Notes: generated from the sequence alone by a model not told the origin. Shown: positions 10,454 to 22,265, numbered from the stretch's first letter. The stretch: DNA of 64,000 bases from Streptomyces sp. YPW6 (GCF_018866325.1 NZ_CP076457.1:4871001-4935000), one strand, 5' to 3'. Numbers and translations are program-made.

Positions 10454-12481
10454 ATGGCCCGAGGCAGCGCTGCTCCGGGGCCCGGCGAGCCGGGAGTCCG
10501 TACGGAGCGGGCTGCCGGCCCGGGTCGGAAGGCGTCACGTATGAGCCGTTTCCTGCAGGGCGGCCGGTTGTTCGAGGACCGGACGCCCGGCGGGCCCGTA
10601 CCGCGGTTGCTGATGCGGTGGGTTCGCCGTCCGTTGCTGCCCGCCGTCCGGTTGTGGCGGCGCAACCTGCAGCTCCGTGTCGTCGCGGGCACCCTCCTGA
10701 TGTCGATCGGTGTCGTGCTGCTGCTCGGCTTCGTCGTCATCGGCCAGGTGCGCAACGGTCTGCTCGATGCCAAGGGCAAGGCCGCCCAGACCCAGGCCGC
10801 CGGAGGTTTCGCGGCAGCCCAGGAGAAGGCGAACGCTCCCCTCGCCCCCGGCGGACAGGGGAGCGAGGGCGCCGACGGCATGGCCGGCAGCACCTCGTGG
10901 CGCACCGAGCTCGTCGACCAGCTCGCCAGCGGCGGCAAGAACGCCTTCAACGTGGTGGCGCTCAGCGTGGACTCGGTCACCGAGGGTGCGGGAAGCCGTG
11001 CCGCGCGCGGTTCCGGCAGCGTCGAGGCCTCCAGCGTGCCCGAACGCCTGCGGCAGAACGTGAGCAAGGGGCAGGGCGCCTTCCAGACGTACTCGCTGAT
11101 CCAGTACTCGTACGGCAACGAGTCGCAACCGGGGCTCGTCGTCGGGAAGCGGCTCTACGACATCGATCAGCAGCCCTACGAGCTGTACTACCTCTTCCCG
11201 CTCACGCAGGAGGAGAAGTCCCTGACCCTGGTCAAGACGACCCTGGCGACCGCCGGCCTCTTCGTCGTCGTGCTGCTCGGGGCCATCGCCTGGTTCGTGG
11301 TGCGGCAGGTCGTCACCCCGGTGCGGATGGCGGCCGGCATCGCCGAGCGGCTCTCCGCGGGCAAGCTCCAGGAGAGGATGAAGGTCACCGGCGAGGACGA
11401 CATCGCCCGGCTGGGCGAGGCGTTCAACAAGATGGCCCAGAACCTCCAGCTGAAGATCCAGCAGCTGGAGGAGCTCTCCCGGATGCAGCGGCGTTTCGTC
11501 TCCGACGTCTCGCACGAGCTGCGGACCCCCCTGACGACTGTGCGGATGGCCGCCGATGTCATCCACGAGGCCCGCGCCGACTTCGACCCCGTCACCGCAC
11601 GCTCCGCCGAGTTGCTGGGCGACCAGCTCGACCGGTTCGAGTCGCTGCTCGCCGATCTGCTGGAGATCAGCCGCTTCGACGCGGGTGCCGCGGCCCTGGA
11701 GGCCGAGCCGATAGACCTGCGGACGGTGGTGCACCGGGTGATCGGCGGCGCCGAGCCGCTCGCCGAGCGCAAGGGCACCCGCATCCTCGTCGTCGGTGAC
11801 GGCCAGCCCGTGATCGCCGAGGCCGATGCCCGCCGTGTCGAACGCGTCCTGCGCAACCTCGTGGTCAACGCCGTCGAGCACGGCGAGGGCCGGGACGTCG
11901 TGGTGCGGATGGGCGTCGCGGGGGGCGCGGTCGCCGTGGCCGTCCGGGACTACGGGGTCGGGCTCAAGCCCGGCGAGGCGACCCGCGTCTTCAACCGGTT
12001 CTGGCGTGCCGACCCGGCGCGCGCGCGGACGACCGGCGGGACCGGTCTCGGCCTCTCCATCGCGGTCGAGGACGCCCGGCTGCACGGCGGCTGGCTCCAG
12101 GCCTGGGGCGAGCCCGGCGGCGGCTCCCAGTTCCGGCTGACCCTGCCGCGTACGGCGGACGAGCCCCTGCGCGGTTCGCCGATACCGCTGGAGCCCGAGG
12201 ACTCCCGGCGTAACCGGGAGAACCGGGAGCGCGACGAGGCCGGGCCGGGCGACCAGCGTCTGACGTCCGTGCCGCCCCAGTCCGGTGCGGGCGCCCGTTC
12301 CCCGCTGCCCGTGCCCGGCCGCGGCCCCGTCGCCCGGAGCGGCGCGCCCGCGTCGGTGCACCCCGCCGCGCTGCCCGGCAACGGCGCCCGCGTCGTGGCA
12401 CGCCAGGCCCCGGAGCGTTCCGGTGGCGGGCGCGGGGGCGTACAGAAATCCGACCAGGAGGACACCACTCGTGGCTACTGA
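10454..12481 (+). CDS. mtrB: Sensor histidine kinase MtrB
   Basis: A 675-residue membrane kinase. Transmembrane helices at about 76-98 and 262-287 flank an extracytoplasmic sensor of about 165 residues; then HAMP (about 285-340), HisKA with the phospho-accepting His354 in SDVSHELRTPLTT, and HATPase_c with GTGLGLSIAVED. A Pro/Arg-rich tail of about 100 residues follows. The start one base after the mtrA stop is used; an in-frame ATG at 10541, preceded by ggaagg, would remove 29 residues. The 3' end overlaps lpqB by 11 nt. MtrB phosphorylates MtrA; in related actinobacteria LpqB modulates this sensor. Confidence 0.96.
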   Translation: MARGSAAPGPGEPGVRTERAAGPGRKASRMSRFLQGGRLFEDRTPGGPVPRLLMRWVRRPLLPAVRLWRRNLQLRVVAGTLLMSIGVVLLLGFVVIGQVRNGLLDAKGKAAQTQAAGGFAAAQEKANAPLAPGGQGSEGADGMAGSTSWRTELVDQLASGGKNAFNVVALSVDSVTEGAGSRAARGSGSVEASSVPERLRQNVSKGQGAFQTYSLIQYSYGNESQPGLVVGKRLYDIDQQPYELYYLFPLTQEEKSLTLVKTTLATAGLFVVVLLGAIAWFVVRQVVTPVRMAAGIAERLSAGKLQERMKVTGEDDIARLGEAFNKMAQNLQLKIQQLEELSRMQRRFVSDVSHELRTPLTTVRMAADVIHEARADFDPVTARSAELLGDQLDRFESLLADLLEISRFDAGAAALEAEPIDLRTVVHRVIGGAEPLAERKGTRILVVGDGQPVIAEADARRVERVLRNLVVNAVEHGEGRDVVVRMGVAGGAVAVAVRDYGVGLKPGEATRVFNRFWRADPARARTTGGTGLGLSIAVEDARLHGGWLQAWGEPGGGSQFRLTLPRTADEPLRGSPIPLEPEDSRRNRENRERDEAGPGDQRLTSVPPQSGAGARSPLPVPGRGPVARSGAPASVHPAALPGNGARVVARQAPERSGGGRGGVQKSDQEDTTRGY

Positions 12482-14354
12482 CCGCCGTCCGGGCGGCCGT
12501 GTACGGGCGGTGCGGATGTCCGCGCTGCTCGGCTGCGGTGCCGTCGTGCTGGCCGGCTGCGGCTCGATGCCGGTGACCGGGGATGTCAAGGCGGTCGACG
12601 CCTCGCAGCCCGGTGACTCCCAGGTGCAGGTGTACGCGGTGGCGCCCCGGGAAGGAGCGCCGCCCAGCGAGATCGTCGACGGCTTCCTGGAGTCGATGAC
12701 CAGTGATGATCCCGCGTTCGCGACCACCCGGAAGTACCTGAGCGCGGACGCCCGGAGTACCTGGCGGCCGAGCGGGAGCACGACGGTGCTGGCCCAGGCC
12801 CCGAACCGCAGCGGCCCCCTCCTCCACGACGAGGACAACCGGGCCACCCGGGACCGGGAGGCGACCTACACGCTGACCGGGGAGCAGGTCGCGACGGTCG
12901 ACGCACAGAGTTCCTACCGGCCGCTCGCACCCACCGACTACTCCCAGAGCCTGCACCTGGTGCTGGAACAGGTGGCGGAGGGGAAGAAGGAGTGGCGCAT
13001 CGACGTCGTCCCGGACGGCCTGGTCCTCGGTCAGTCCGACTTCAAGCGGCTCTACCGCTCCGTGAACAAGTACTACTACGCCACCGGGGCCAGGAACGGC
13101 CGGTCGACGCTCGTCGCCGACCCCGTCTACGTGCGCAACCGTACGGATCCCGTCACGCGGATGGACACCGTGACGCAGACCGTCAGGACGCTGCTGGCCG
13201 GGCCGACGGACTGGCTGCGGCCCGTCGTCGATTCCCGGTTCCCCGCGGGGACCGTCCTGCGCAAGGGCGTCACCGCGCTGGCCCCGGACGATCAGAACGT
13301 TCTGAAGGTGCCGCTCAGCCTGAAGGCCGACGCGGTGGACCGCAGCGCGTGCCGGATGATGGCCGCGCAGGTGCTGTTCACGCTCCGGGACCTCACCTCG
13401 GCGCGGGTCGAGCGGGTGCAGCTGGAAGGCGTCGAGAAACGGCTCTGCGCGCTGGACGCCGACGACGCGCCGCAGTTCTCCGCCGAGCGTGGGTCCCAGG
13501 GGGACGACAGCCAGTACTTCATCAATGACAAGGGCCAGGTGGAGCGGATCCTCGGCGCCACGGTCGCCACCGGCGCCATCGGTACGCCCGAGCCCGTGAC
13601 CGGACCGCTGGGGGCGGGCATCGTCCCGATGGGATCCGTCGGGGTGTCCCGGGACGAGGAGCGGGCCGCCGCGGTCTCCTCCTCCGGGCAGCACCTCTAC
13701 GTGTCCTCCCTGGAGACGGAGGGCGAACTGGCCGAGCCCCTCGTCACCAGCACGGCGAACAAGTCCGCCGACCGGCTGTCGCCGCCGAGCTGGGACGGCC
13801 GCGGCGACCTGTGGGTCGCCGACCGTGATCCGGCGGGACCCAGGCTGCTGCGGCTGGCCGGGGGCACGGGCGAGCCGCAGGAGGTCCGGGTACCCGGCCT
13901 CGACGGCGCCCGGATCGAGGAACTCCGGATGTCCGCGGACGGCGTGCGGATCGCTCTGCTGCTGACGAAGGACGGCCGTACGACGCTGAACATCGGTCGG
14001 GTCGAGCGGCGGGGCTCCACCGTGTCGCCCGAGATCTCGGTCGAGGACCTGCGCCAGGCCGCACCACAGCTCGCGGACGTTTCGGCCATCTCCTGGTCGG
14101 GGCGCAGCCGTCTGGTGGTGGTCGGCAAGGAGGAGGGCGGTGTCCAGCAGGTGCGTTACGTGCAGGCTGACGGCTCCTCGTCCGCTTCGGGGGCGCTCCC
14201 CGGGGTGAACCAGGTCCAGTCGGTCGCCGCGGCGGACGACGAACAGCTTCCGCTGATGGCGGAGACCGTCGGCGACGGCATCGTGAAGCTCTCTCCGGGG
14301 GAGAACTGGCAGACGGTCCTCAAGAAGGGCAAGGCGTTGGTCTACCCCGGCTGA
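12471..14354 (+). CDS. lpqB: Lipoprotein LpqB (GerMN + beta-propeller)
   Basis: A 627-residue lipoprotein. The GTG start has a textbook ribosome binding site (aggagga, 8-nt spacing) and lies inside the end of mtrB. The signal peptide ends in a lipobox (VVLAGC, lipidated Cys30). A GerMN domain occupies about residues 220-320 (RNRTDPVTRMDTVTQTVRTL), followed by the LpqB beta-propeller region (about 350-620). LpqB is exported and interacts with the extracytoplasmic part of MtrB in mycobacteria, so the operon encodes one envelope-sensing unit. The long frame upstream of 12471 is only the overlap with mtrB. Confidence 0.95.
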   Translation: MATDRRPGGRVRAVRMSALLGCGAVVLAGCGSMPVTGDVKAVDASQPGDSQVQVYAVAPREGAPPSEIVDGFLESMTSDDPAFATTRKYLSADARSTWRPSGSTTVLAQAPNRSGPLLHDEDNRATRDREATYTLTGEQVATVDAQSSYRPLAPTDYSQSLHLVLEQVAEGKKEWRIDVVPDGLVLGQSDFKRLYRSVNKYYYATGARNGRSTLVADPVYVRNRTDPVTRMDTVTQTVRTLLAGPTDWLRPVVDSRFPAGTVLRKGVTALAPDDQNVLKVPLSLKADAVDRSACRMMAAQVLFTLRDLTSARVERVQLEGVEKRLCALDADDAPQFSAERGSQGDDSQYFINDKGQVERILGATVATGAIGTPEPVTGPLGAGIVPMGSVGVSRDEERAAAVSSSGQHLYVSSLETEGELAEPLVTSTANKSADRLSPPSWDGRGDLWVADRDPAGPRLLRLAGGTGEPQEVRVPGLDGARIEELRMSADGVRIALLLTKDGRTTLNIGRVERRGSTVSPEISVEDLRQAAPQLADVSAISWSGRSRLVVVGKEEGGVQQVRYVQADGSSSASGALPGVNQVQSVAAADDEQLPLMAETVGDGIVKLSPGENWQTVLKKGKALVYPG

Positions 14355-14385
14355 TCCGGGAACCGGCGGGTCCGCGCCCGGGGCC

Positions 14386-14435
14386 CCGGGCCGAGCGTCG
14401 GGTCGGGCTCGGGCATCCGGGCCGAGCGTCGGGTC
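14386..14435. repeat. Pair of identical 19-bp direct repeats
   Basis: ccgggccgagcgtcgggtc occurs at 14386-14404 and again at 14417-14435, in the gap between lpqB and the ComF gene. A second pair, gggtccgcgcccggg, is at 14368-14382 and 14431-14445, so the spacer looks like a local duplication. No function is evident. Confidence 0.75.
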
Positions 14436-14502
14436 CGCGCCCGGGATTCCGGGGTTTTCCACAGGAGTGGTCCGGTCCCGGCGGGCGCGGCACAGTGGGG
14501 TC

Positions 14503-15282
14503 ATGCGGAACGTGTGGCAGGAGCTGTCCGGTCTGCTCCTGCCGGTGAGCTGCGTCGGCTGCGGCGGACCGCGCGTCGAGCTGTGCGCGGCCTGCGGGGC
14601 CGCGCTGGACGGCGGGTCGGCCCGCCGGGTCCGCCCCTCGCCCGCGCCACCGGGACTCCCGACGGTGTATGCGGCCGCGCCGTACGAGAACGCCGTACGC
14701 GCGGTTCTGCTGGCCCACAAGGAGCGCGGGGCACTGGGGCTGGCGGGGCCGCTCGGACGGGCCCTGGCGGGTTGTGTACGGGCCGTGGCGGGGCAGCCGG
14801 GCGGCGCGGCGGCGGTGTCCGTCGGGGCGGGGCTCCCGTCGGCGGCGCCGCTGCTTCTGGTTCCCGTGCCCTCCGCGCGGTCCGCGACCGCTGCGCGTGG
14901 TCATGATCCGGTGCGCAGGATCGCCGTCGCGGCCGCGCGGGAGCTCTGGCGTACGGGGCGGGAGGCCCGGGTGCTTCCGGTGCTCCGGCAGCGGCGCGCG
15001 GTCGCCGACCAGTCGGGGCTCGGGGCGCGGCAGAGGCGGGTGAACCTGGCCGGCGCCCTGGAGCTCACGGCAGCGGGGGAGCGACTCCTCCGCCGCGGAG
15101 CTCTCCGTCACGACCGGGTGATCCTGGTCGACGACCTGTTGACGACGGGATCGACCCTGGCGGAGGCGGCACGGGCTGTCGGCGCGGGGCACGGAACCGC
15201 TCCGGAGCCTCCCGCGCGCGGAGGGTGCCGGGCGGTGGTCGTCGCGGCCTCTCCCTCCGCCTTCGAAATAAACCGGAACTGA
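14503..15282 (+). CDS. ComF-like phosphoribosyltransferase
   Basis: A 259-residue double-zinc-ribbon/PRTase protein. The N-terminus has two CxxC pairs (Cys17/20 and Cys28/31). The C-terminal phosphoribosyltransferase domain has the PRPP-loop motif VILVDDLLTTGSTLAEAA. ComF proteins are needed for DNA uptake in competent bacteria, but in actinomycetes the gene is conserved without known competence machinery, so the role is open. The ATG at 14503 gives the normal family N-terminus; a GTG at 14467 would add 12 residues. The 3' end overlaps a candidate promoter for hpf. Confidence 0.88.
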   Translation: MRNVWQELSGLLLPVSCVGCGGPRVELCAACGAALDGGSARRVRPSPAPPGLPTVYAAAPYENAVRAVLLAHKERGALGLAGPLGRALAGCVRAVAGQPGGAAAVSVGAGLPSAAPLLLVPVPSARSATAARGHDPVRRIAVAAARELWRTGREARVLPVLRQRRAVADQSGLGARQRRVNLAGALELTAAGERLLRRGALRHDRVILVDDLLTTGSTLAEAARAVGAGHGTAPEPPARGGCRAVVVAASPSAFEINRN

Positions 15283-15300
15283 CCGGGAATCCGCATCGTT
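15275..15300 (+). promoter_or_regulatory. Candidate SigR-type promoter of hpf
   Basis: GGAAC at 15275-15279, an 18-nt spacer, then GTT at 15298-15300 preceded by c. This matches the known SigR/SigH-class consensus GGAAY-N18/19-cGTT (thiol-oxidative stress sigma factors). It overlaps the last codons of the ComF gene and would give a leader of about 300 nt before hpf. Seen in sequence only; not tested. Confidence 0.5.
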
Positions 15301-15608
15301 GCAGGTAATGAGAGGGCAATACCCCCTGAACGGAGGTACGTGCCAGTAGCGGGTGCCGAGAACCTGGTGCGCAGGCTATGTTCGGTTGTGAGGACGGTGA
15401 ATGCCGGACCTCGATGAATGCACCATCAGGTTTCGGGCAGGTAACTCACCGGTACGAGAAGCACGCAAAGTCGGTGGGGTTGCGACCCCTCCGACGGGGG
15501 AGGAGGAGGCGAAAGCCACCGAGTCCGAGGCCCTGGGGATCTCCGGGGCCTGGTGCAAAAGGGAGATGCTCCGCCTCTGGGCGGGGCGATCCGGGAACGG
15601 AGTTCTGC
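15301..15608 (+). other. Long leader region of hpf, no gene seen
   Basis: About 310 nt between the candidate SigR promoter and the hpf start. An in-frame ATG at 15378 would extend hpf by 77 residues, but that translation looks random and HPF proteins start at the downstream GTG. A C-rich/G-rich hairpin (ccccteens-type pairing cccc-tccgac-gggg) lies at about 15486-15499. RNA elements upstream of raiA/hpf genes are known in other bacteria; no specific class could be assigned here. Confidence 0.4.
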
Positions 15609-16298
15609 GTGGACATCGTCGTCAAGGGCCGCAAGACCGAGGTGCCCGAGCGGTTCCGCAAGCACGTGGCCGAGAAGCTGAAGCTGGACAAGATCCAGAA
15701 GTTCGACGGCAAGGTGATCAGCCTCGACGTCGAGGTGTCCAAGGAGCCGAATCCCCGTCAGGCCGACCGTTCCGACCGGGTGGAGATCACGCTCCGCTCC
15801 CGGGGGCCGGTCATCCGGGCGGAAGCGGCGGCGGGCGACCCTTACGCAGCGCTCGACCTGGCCACCGGAAAGCTGGAGGCCCGGCTGCGCAAGCAGCACG
15901 ACAAGCGCTACAGCCGCCGTGGCAACGGCCGTCTGTCGGCTGCCGAGGTCGGGGACGTCGTCCCCGGCGTGGCTTCGTTCGACGAGGACGGTGAGCTGGT
16001 CGGCGACCAGTCGCCGGCGCCCGTCCCCACCACGAAGATCGGCTCGCTCGAAGTGCAGGGCGAAGGGCCGCTCGTGATGCGCGAGAAGACCCACACCGCC
16101 GCACCGATGTCGCTCGACCAGGCGCTCTACGAGATGGAACTGGTCGGCCACGACTTCTACTTGTTCGTCGACTCCGAGACGAAGGAGCCCAGCGTCGTCT
16201 ACCGGCGACACGCCTACGACTACGGCGTCATCCACCTGAGGACCGACCCGCTCGCCGCGGACGAGGCCGGCGGCGCGGGCGGTGCGCTCGGCGGCTGA
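15609..16298 (+). CDS. hpf: Long-form ribosome hibernation promoting factor
   Basis: A 229-residue long HPF. The N-terminal RaiA/HPF domain spans about residues 1-100 (VDIVVKGRKTEVPERFRKHV onward), followed by a linker and the C-terminal dimerisation domain (about 155-210, MSLDQALYEMELVGHDFYLF, VVYRRHAYDYGVIHL). It binds 30S subunits and joins 70S ribosomes into inactive 100S dimers in stress or stationary phase. The GTG start is preceded by ggag with 6-nt spacing. A candidate SigR promoter upstream suggests induction by thiol-oxidative stress. Confidence 0.95.
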   Translation: MDIVVKGRKTEVPERFRKHVAEKLKLDKIQKFDGKVISLDVEVSKEPNPRQADRSDRVEITLRSRGPVIRAEAAAGDPYAALDLATGKLEARLRKQHDKRYSRRGNGRLSAAEVGDVVPGVASFDEDGELVGDQSPAPVPTTKIGSLEVQGEGPLVMREKTHTAAPMSLDQALYEMELVGHDFYLFVDSETKEPSVVYRRHAYDYGVIHLRTDPLAADEAGGAGGALGG

Positions 16299-16307
16299 GG
16301 CCACATC

Positions 16308-16354
16308 GCGCGGGTGCCCCCGGGGCGTTTTCACGCCACCGGGGGCACCCGCGC
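16308..16354 (+). terminator. Terminator after hpf
   Basis: A perfect 16-bp stem, gcgcgggtgcccccgg (16308-16323) with ccgggggcacccgcgc (16339-16354). The loop itself can pair four more bases (ggcg/cgcc) around ttttca. It starts 9 nt after the hpf stop; no trailing T-run, as is usual in streptomycetes. Confidence 0.8.
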
Positions 16355-16481
16355 ACGGGCCCAGGACCACCGTGCCGGGGCCGGGGCATGGAATCATGGC
16401 GGACCGAGCCAATCGGCGTTCCGTGACGTGCCGTTGGCGAACGACCGACACTTCAGGCCGTGGCCTTCAGGGGGAGGAACG

Positions 16482-17237
16482 ATGGCGGACACCTTCGGGC
16501 CCGTGCGTGATGCGAACGACTCCGACGACGAGGCCGGTGCGTACACCGGCGCGGACACGGACGACGCCGCACGCAAGGAGCCCATCAGGGTCCTCGTGGT
16601 CGATGACCACGCGCTCTTCCGCAGGGGCCTGGAGATCGTCCTCGCGCAGGAGGAGGACATCCAGGTCATCGGTGAGGCCGGGGACGGCGCCGAGGCGGTC
16701 GACAAGGCCGCGGACCTGCTGCCCGACATCGTTCTGATGGATGTCCGCATGCCCAAGCGCGGCGGGATCGAGGCCTGCACCGCCATCAAGGAGGTGGCTC
16801 CCAGCGCGAAGATCATCATGCTGACCATCAGCGACGAGGAGGCCGACCTCTACGAGGCGATCAAGGCGGGCGCGACCGGATACCTCCTCAAGGAGATCTC
16901 CACCGACGAGGTCGCCACGGCCATCCGAGCGGTCGCCGACGGCCAGTCCCAGATCAGTCCCTCCATGGCCTCCAAGCTGCTCACCGAGTTCAAATCGATG
17001 ATCCAGCGCACCGACGAGCGGCGGCTCGTGCCGGCGCCCCGGCTCACCGAACGCGAGCTGGAAGTGCTGAAACTCGTGGCGACCGGCATGAACAACCGGG
17101 ACATCGCCAAGCAGTTGTTCATCTCCGAGAACACGGTGAAGAACCACGTCCGCAATATCCTGGAGAAACTGCAGCTGCATTCCCGGATGGAAGCCGTGGT
17201 CTATGCCATGCGGGAGAAGATCCTGGAGATCCGGTAG
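16482..17237 (+). CDS. NarL/FixJ-family response regulator
   Basis: A 251-residue regulator. An acidic N-terminal extension of about 30 residues precedes a receiver domain (about 34-150) with acidic pocket VVDDH and phospho-acceptor Asp87 in VLMDVRMP. The C-terminal LuxR-type helix-turn-helix (about 185-245) includes LTERELEVLKLVATGMNNRD and SENTVKNHVRNILEKL. The ATG has an excellent ribosome binding site (gggggaggaacg). No histidine kinase gene is adjacent, so it is an orphan here; the gene order after hpf matches other streptomycetes. Targets are unknown. Confidence 0.93.
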   Translation: MADTFGPVRDANDSDDEAGAYTGADTDDAARKEPIRVLVVDDHALFRRGLEIVLAQEEDIQVIGEAGDGAEAVDKAADLLPDIVLMDVRMPKRGGIEACTAIKEVAPSAKIIMLTISDEEADLYEAIKAGATGYLLKEISTDEVATAIRAVADGQSQISPSMASKLLTEFKSMIQRTDERRLVPAPRLTERELEVLKLVATGMNNRDIAKQLFISENTVKNHVRNILEKLQLHSRMEAVVYAMREKILEIR

Positions 17238-17258
17238 CCGGCGGGCGCGGGCAGGAGG

Positions 17259-18446
17259 TCAGCGGCCGGCACGCCGGAACGCGTGGCCGATCTCGGTCCG
17301 GAGCGGCTCGCGCAGCTCCGGCGCGTCCACCCGGTCGACCCGGACGTCCGTGCAGCCCACCCAGGCCGCCGCCTCCACCAGCGCCTGGGCCATCGGGGCC
17401 ACCGCCTTCGGGCCGGCCAGTGACGCCTGCTTGGCGACCAGCGTGGTGCCCTCGCGTGCCGGGTCGACCCGGCCCTGGAGCTTCCCGCCCGCCAGCAACG
17501 GCATCGCGAAATAGCCGTGGATCCGCTTCTGCTTGGGCACGTAGGCCTCCAGCCGATGCGTGAAATCGAAGATCCGCTCCGTGCGCGCCCGCTCCCAGAT
17601 CAGGGAGTCGAACGGCGACAGCAGCGTCGTGCGGTGGCGGCCGCGCGGCTCCGTGGCCAGCGCCTCGGGGTCGGCCCAGGCGGGCTTCGTCCAGCCCTCC
17701 ACCGCGACCGGGACCAGCCCCGAATCCGCCACCACGGCGTCGAACTCCTCGCCCCTCAGCCGGTGGTAGTCCGCGATGTCGCTCCGGGTGCCGACGCCCA
17801 GGGACCTGCCCGCCAGCGCCACCAGCCGCCGTCGGCACTCGGCGTCGCTCAGATCGTCGTGCAGCAGGGTGTCGGGAATCGCCCGTTCGGCCAGGTCGTA
17901 GATCCGCTTCCAGCCGCGCCGCTCGGTGCACACCACCTCGCCGTACATCAGGGCCCGCTCGACGGCGACCTTGGACGCCGACCAGTCCCACCACTCGCCG
18001 CCGTTCTTCGCGCCGCCCAGCTCGGTGGCGGTCAGCGGGCCCTCGTCGCGCAGCTGCTTGATCACGGTGTCGTACACGCCGTCGGGCAGATCGTGGTGCC
18101 AGTGCGGGCGGGAGCGGTAGGCGCGGCGGCGGAACGCGAAGTGCGGCCACTCCTCGACGGGCAGGATGCACGCGGCGTGCGACCAGTACTCGAAGGTGCG
18201 TCCCCCCGACCAGTAGGCGTCCTCCACCGTCCGGCGGCCCACCGCGCCGAGCCGGGCGTAGGGGATCAGCTCGTGCGAGCGGGCCAGCACCGAGATCGTG
18301 TCCAGCTGGACCGCGCCGAGGTGGCGCAGCACCCCCGGCACCCCTGCCCGGCGGTCCGGGGCCCCCAGGAAGCCCTGGGCGCGCAGGGCTATGCGGCGGG
18401 CCTGGTCGGCGGAGAGTTCGACTGCGGGAGGAGGCACAGGCGTCAT
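17259..18446 (-). CDS. YcaQ/AlkX-like winged-helix protein (HTH_42), probable DNA glycosylase
   Basis: A 395-residue member of the winged-helix HTH_42 family that includes E. coli YcaQ (AlkX) and Streptomyces AlkZ, monofunctional glycosylases acting on bulky and cross-linked bases. The catalytic-type motif Gln47-Leu48-Asp49 is present in LGAVQLDTISVLARS, i.e. the Q-x-D form of YcaQ rather than the Q-x-Q form of AlkZ. Later family segments are also seen (FEYWSHAACILP, DYHRLRGEEFDAV, LLSPFDSLIWER). Single gene, convergent to the response regulator with a 21-nt gap. The ATG follows TAGGGT by 7 nt, so it may be leaderless. Confidence 0.85.
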   Translation of the reverse strand: MTPVPPPAVELSADQARRIALRAQGFLGAPDRRAGVPGVLRHLGAVQLDTISVLARSHELIPYARLGAVGRRTVEDAYWSGGRTFEYWSHAACILPVEEWPHFAFRRRAYRSRPHWHHDLPDGVYDTVIKQLRDEGPLTATELGGAKNGGEWWDWSASKVAVERALMYGEVVCTERRGWKRIYDLAERAIPDTLLHDDLSDAECRRRLVALAGRSLGVGTRSDIADYHRLRGEEFDAVVADSGLVPVAVEGWTKPAWADPEALATEPRGRHRTTLLSPFDSLIWERARTERIFDFTHRLEAYVPKQKRIHGYFAMPLLAGGKLQGRVDPAREGTTLVAKQASLAGPKAVAPMAQALVEAAAWVGCTDVRVDRVDAPELREPLRTEIGHAFRRAGR

Positions 18447-18511
18447 ACGTCGAACCCTAGACGGCGCCACTGACAGTCCGGCCCCGGAATCCGCCCCTGA
18501 CATCACGGTGG

Positions 18512-19132
18512 TCAGGCGGGCCGGCGTACGGAATCCGGGGCTCCGTCGGGTCGGGGCGCGTGCCGCCCGGGGACGTACGGGTGGGCGCCCGCGAGACCGA
18601 GGTCGGAGGGGAGCAGGGCCGCTGTCCAGGCATCGCGCCGCACGCCCTTGTTGAGCAGCCCGGAGCGCTGTTCGCCCTCCAGCCGGAACCCCGCCCGCAG
18701 GGCGACGGCCCGCGAGGCGAGATTGCCGGTCTCGGCCCGCCACTCCAGCCGGTCCGCCCCGAGGGACGTGAAGGCCCAGCGGGCGGAGCCGAGCACCGCC
18801 TCGGTGACGTAGCCGTTGCCGCGGTGCTCCTGGGCGGACCAGTAGCCCACCTCGTACGTCCCCGGGCGGCTGCGGCGGTCGATGCCGAGCGCCCCGACGA
18901 GGGCCCCGGTCTCCCGCAGGGTCAGGGCGAAGCCGTAGGCGGAGTCGTCCTGCCAGCCTGCCGGGGAGAGCGTCGTGGTGAACAGTTCCGCGTCGGTGAG
19001 GCGGTACGGGGAGGGGATCACCGTCCAGCGCTGGATGTCCGGGTCCTGGCAGGCGGCGTGCACCCGGTGGGTGTCCTGCGGGCCGAAAGGCCGCAGGACC
19101 AGGCGTTCCGTGGTGAGGGTGATCGGCTCCAT
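18512..19132 (-). CDS. GNAT-family N-acetyltransferase (RimJ/RimL type)
   Basis: A 206-residue acetyltransferase beginning TLTTERLVLRPFGPQD, the usual RimJ/RimL-like start. The acetyl-CoA region includes YEVGYWSAQEHRGNGYVTEA with the conserved (Q/R)-x-x-G-x-G/A-like turn (HRGNGYVTEA), followed by RLEWRAETGNLASRAVALRA. The substrate (protein N-terminus, antibiotic or small molecule) cannot be told. The start at 19132 gives the family N-terminus; the upstream open frame is noise. It is divergent from secA with about 240 bp between them. Confidence 0.88.
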   Translation of the reverse strand: MEPITLTTERLVLRPFGPQDTHRVHAACQDPDIQRWTVIPSPYRLTDAELFTTTLSPAGWQDDSAYGFALTLRETGALVGALGIDRRSRPGTYEVGYWSAQEHRGNGYVTEAVLGSARWAFTSLGADRLEWRAETGNLASRAVALRAGFRLEGEQRSGLLNKGVRRDAWTAALLPSDLGLAGAHPYVPGRHAPRPDGAPDSVRRPA

Positions 19133-19371
19133 GAGCCGATTGTCCGTGAGCCCGTCGCCGTGATGCGAGCACTTTCGGGCTTCCCGGCACCTTCCGTGCC
19201 TCTGGACCGTTGTCCTGTAAGGGTGCGGCGAGGTCCACGCGACGGCAGCCCTCCCGACGCGGTGGTGTCCTCGCTTACGATGGCCGTTGCGGTGGGGCCG
19301 ACCTGCCGTGCCCGCGCCAGAGTCCATACACGACCCAGTGCCAGGCCCGACCGGCAAGGAGACCAGCCTCA

Positions 19372-22188
<2,817 letters not shown>

Positions 22189-22206
22189 CGGCAGGGGCAG
22201 CAGCCC

Positions 22207-22244
22207 GGCAGGGGCCGGACACCACGCGGTGTCCGGCCCCTGCC
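22207..22244. terminator. Bidirectional terminator between secA and the Rv3235-like gene
   Basis: A perfect 17-bp stem ggcaggggccggacacc / ggtgtccggcccctgcc with a 4-nt loop (acgc), placed between two convergent genes (18 nt after the secA stop, 21 nt from the other stop). Confidence 0.88.
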
Positions 22245-22265
22245 GTGTCTGCCGCCCCTGCGGGG

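Noticed and set aside
15378..15608. N-terminal extension of hpf by 77 residues to the ATG at 15378.
   Set aside because: The extension is unlike any HPF N-terminus, and GTG 15609 has a good ribosome binding site.
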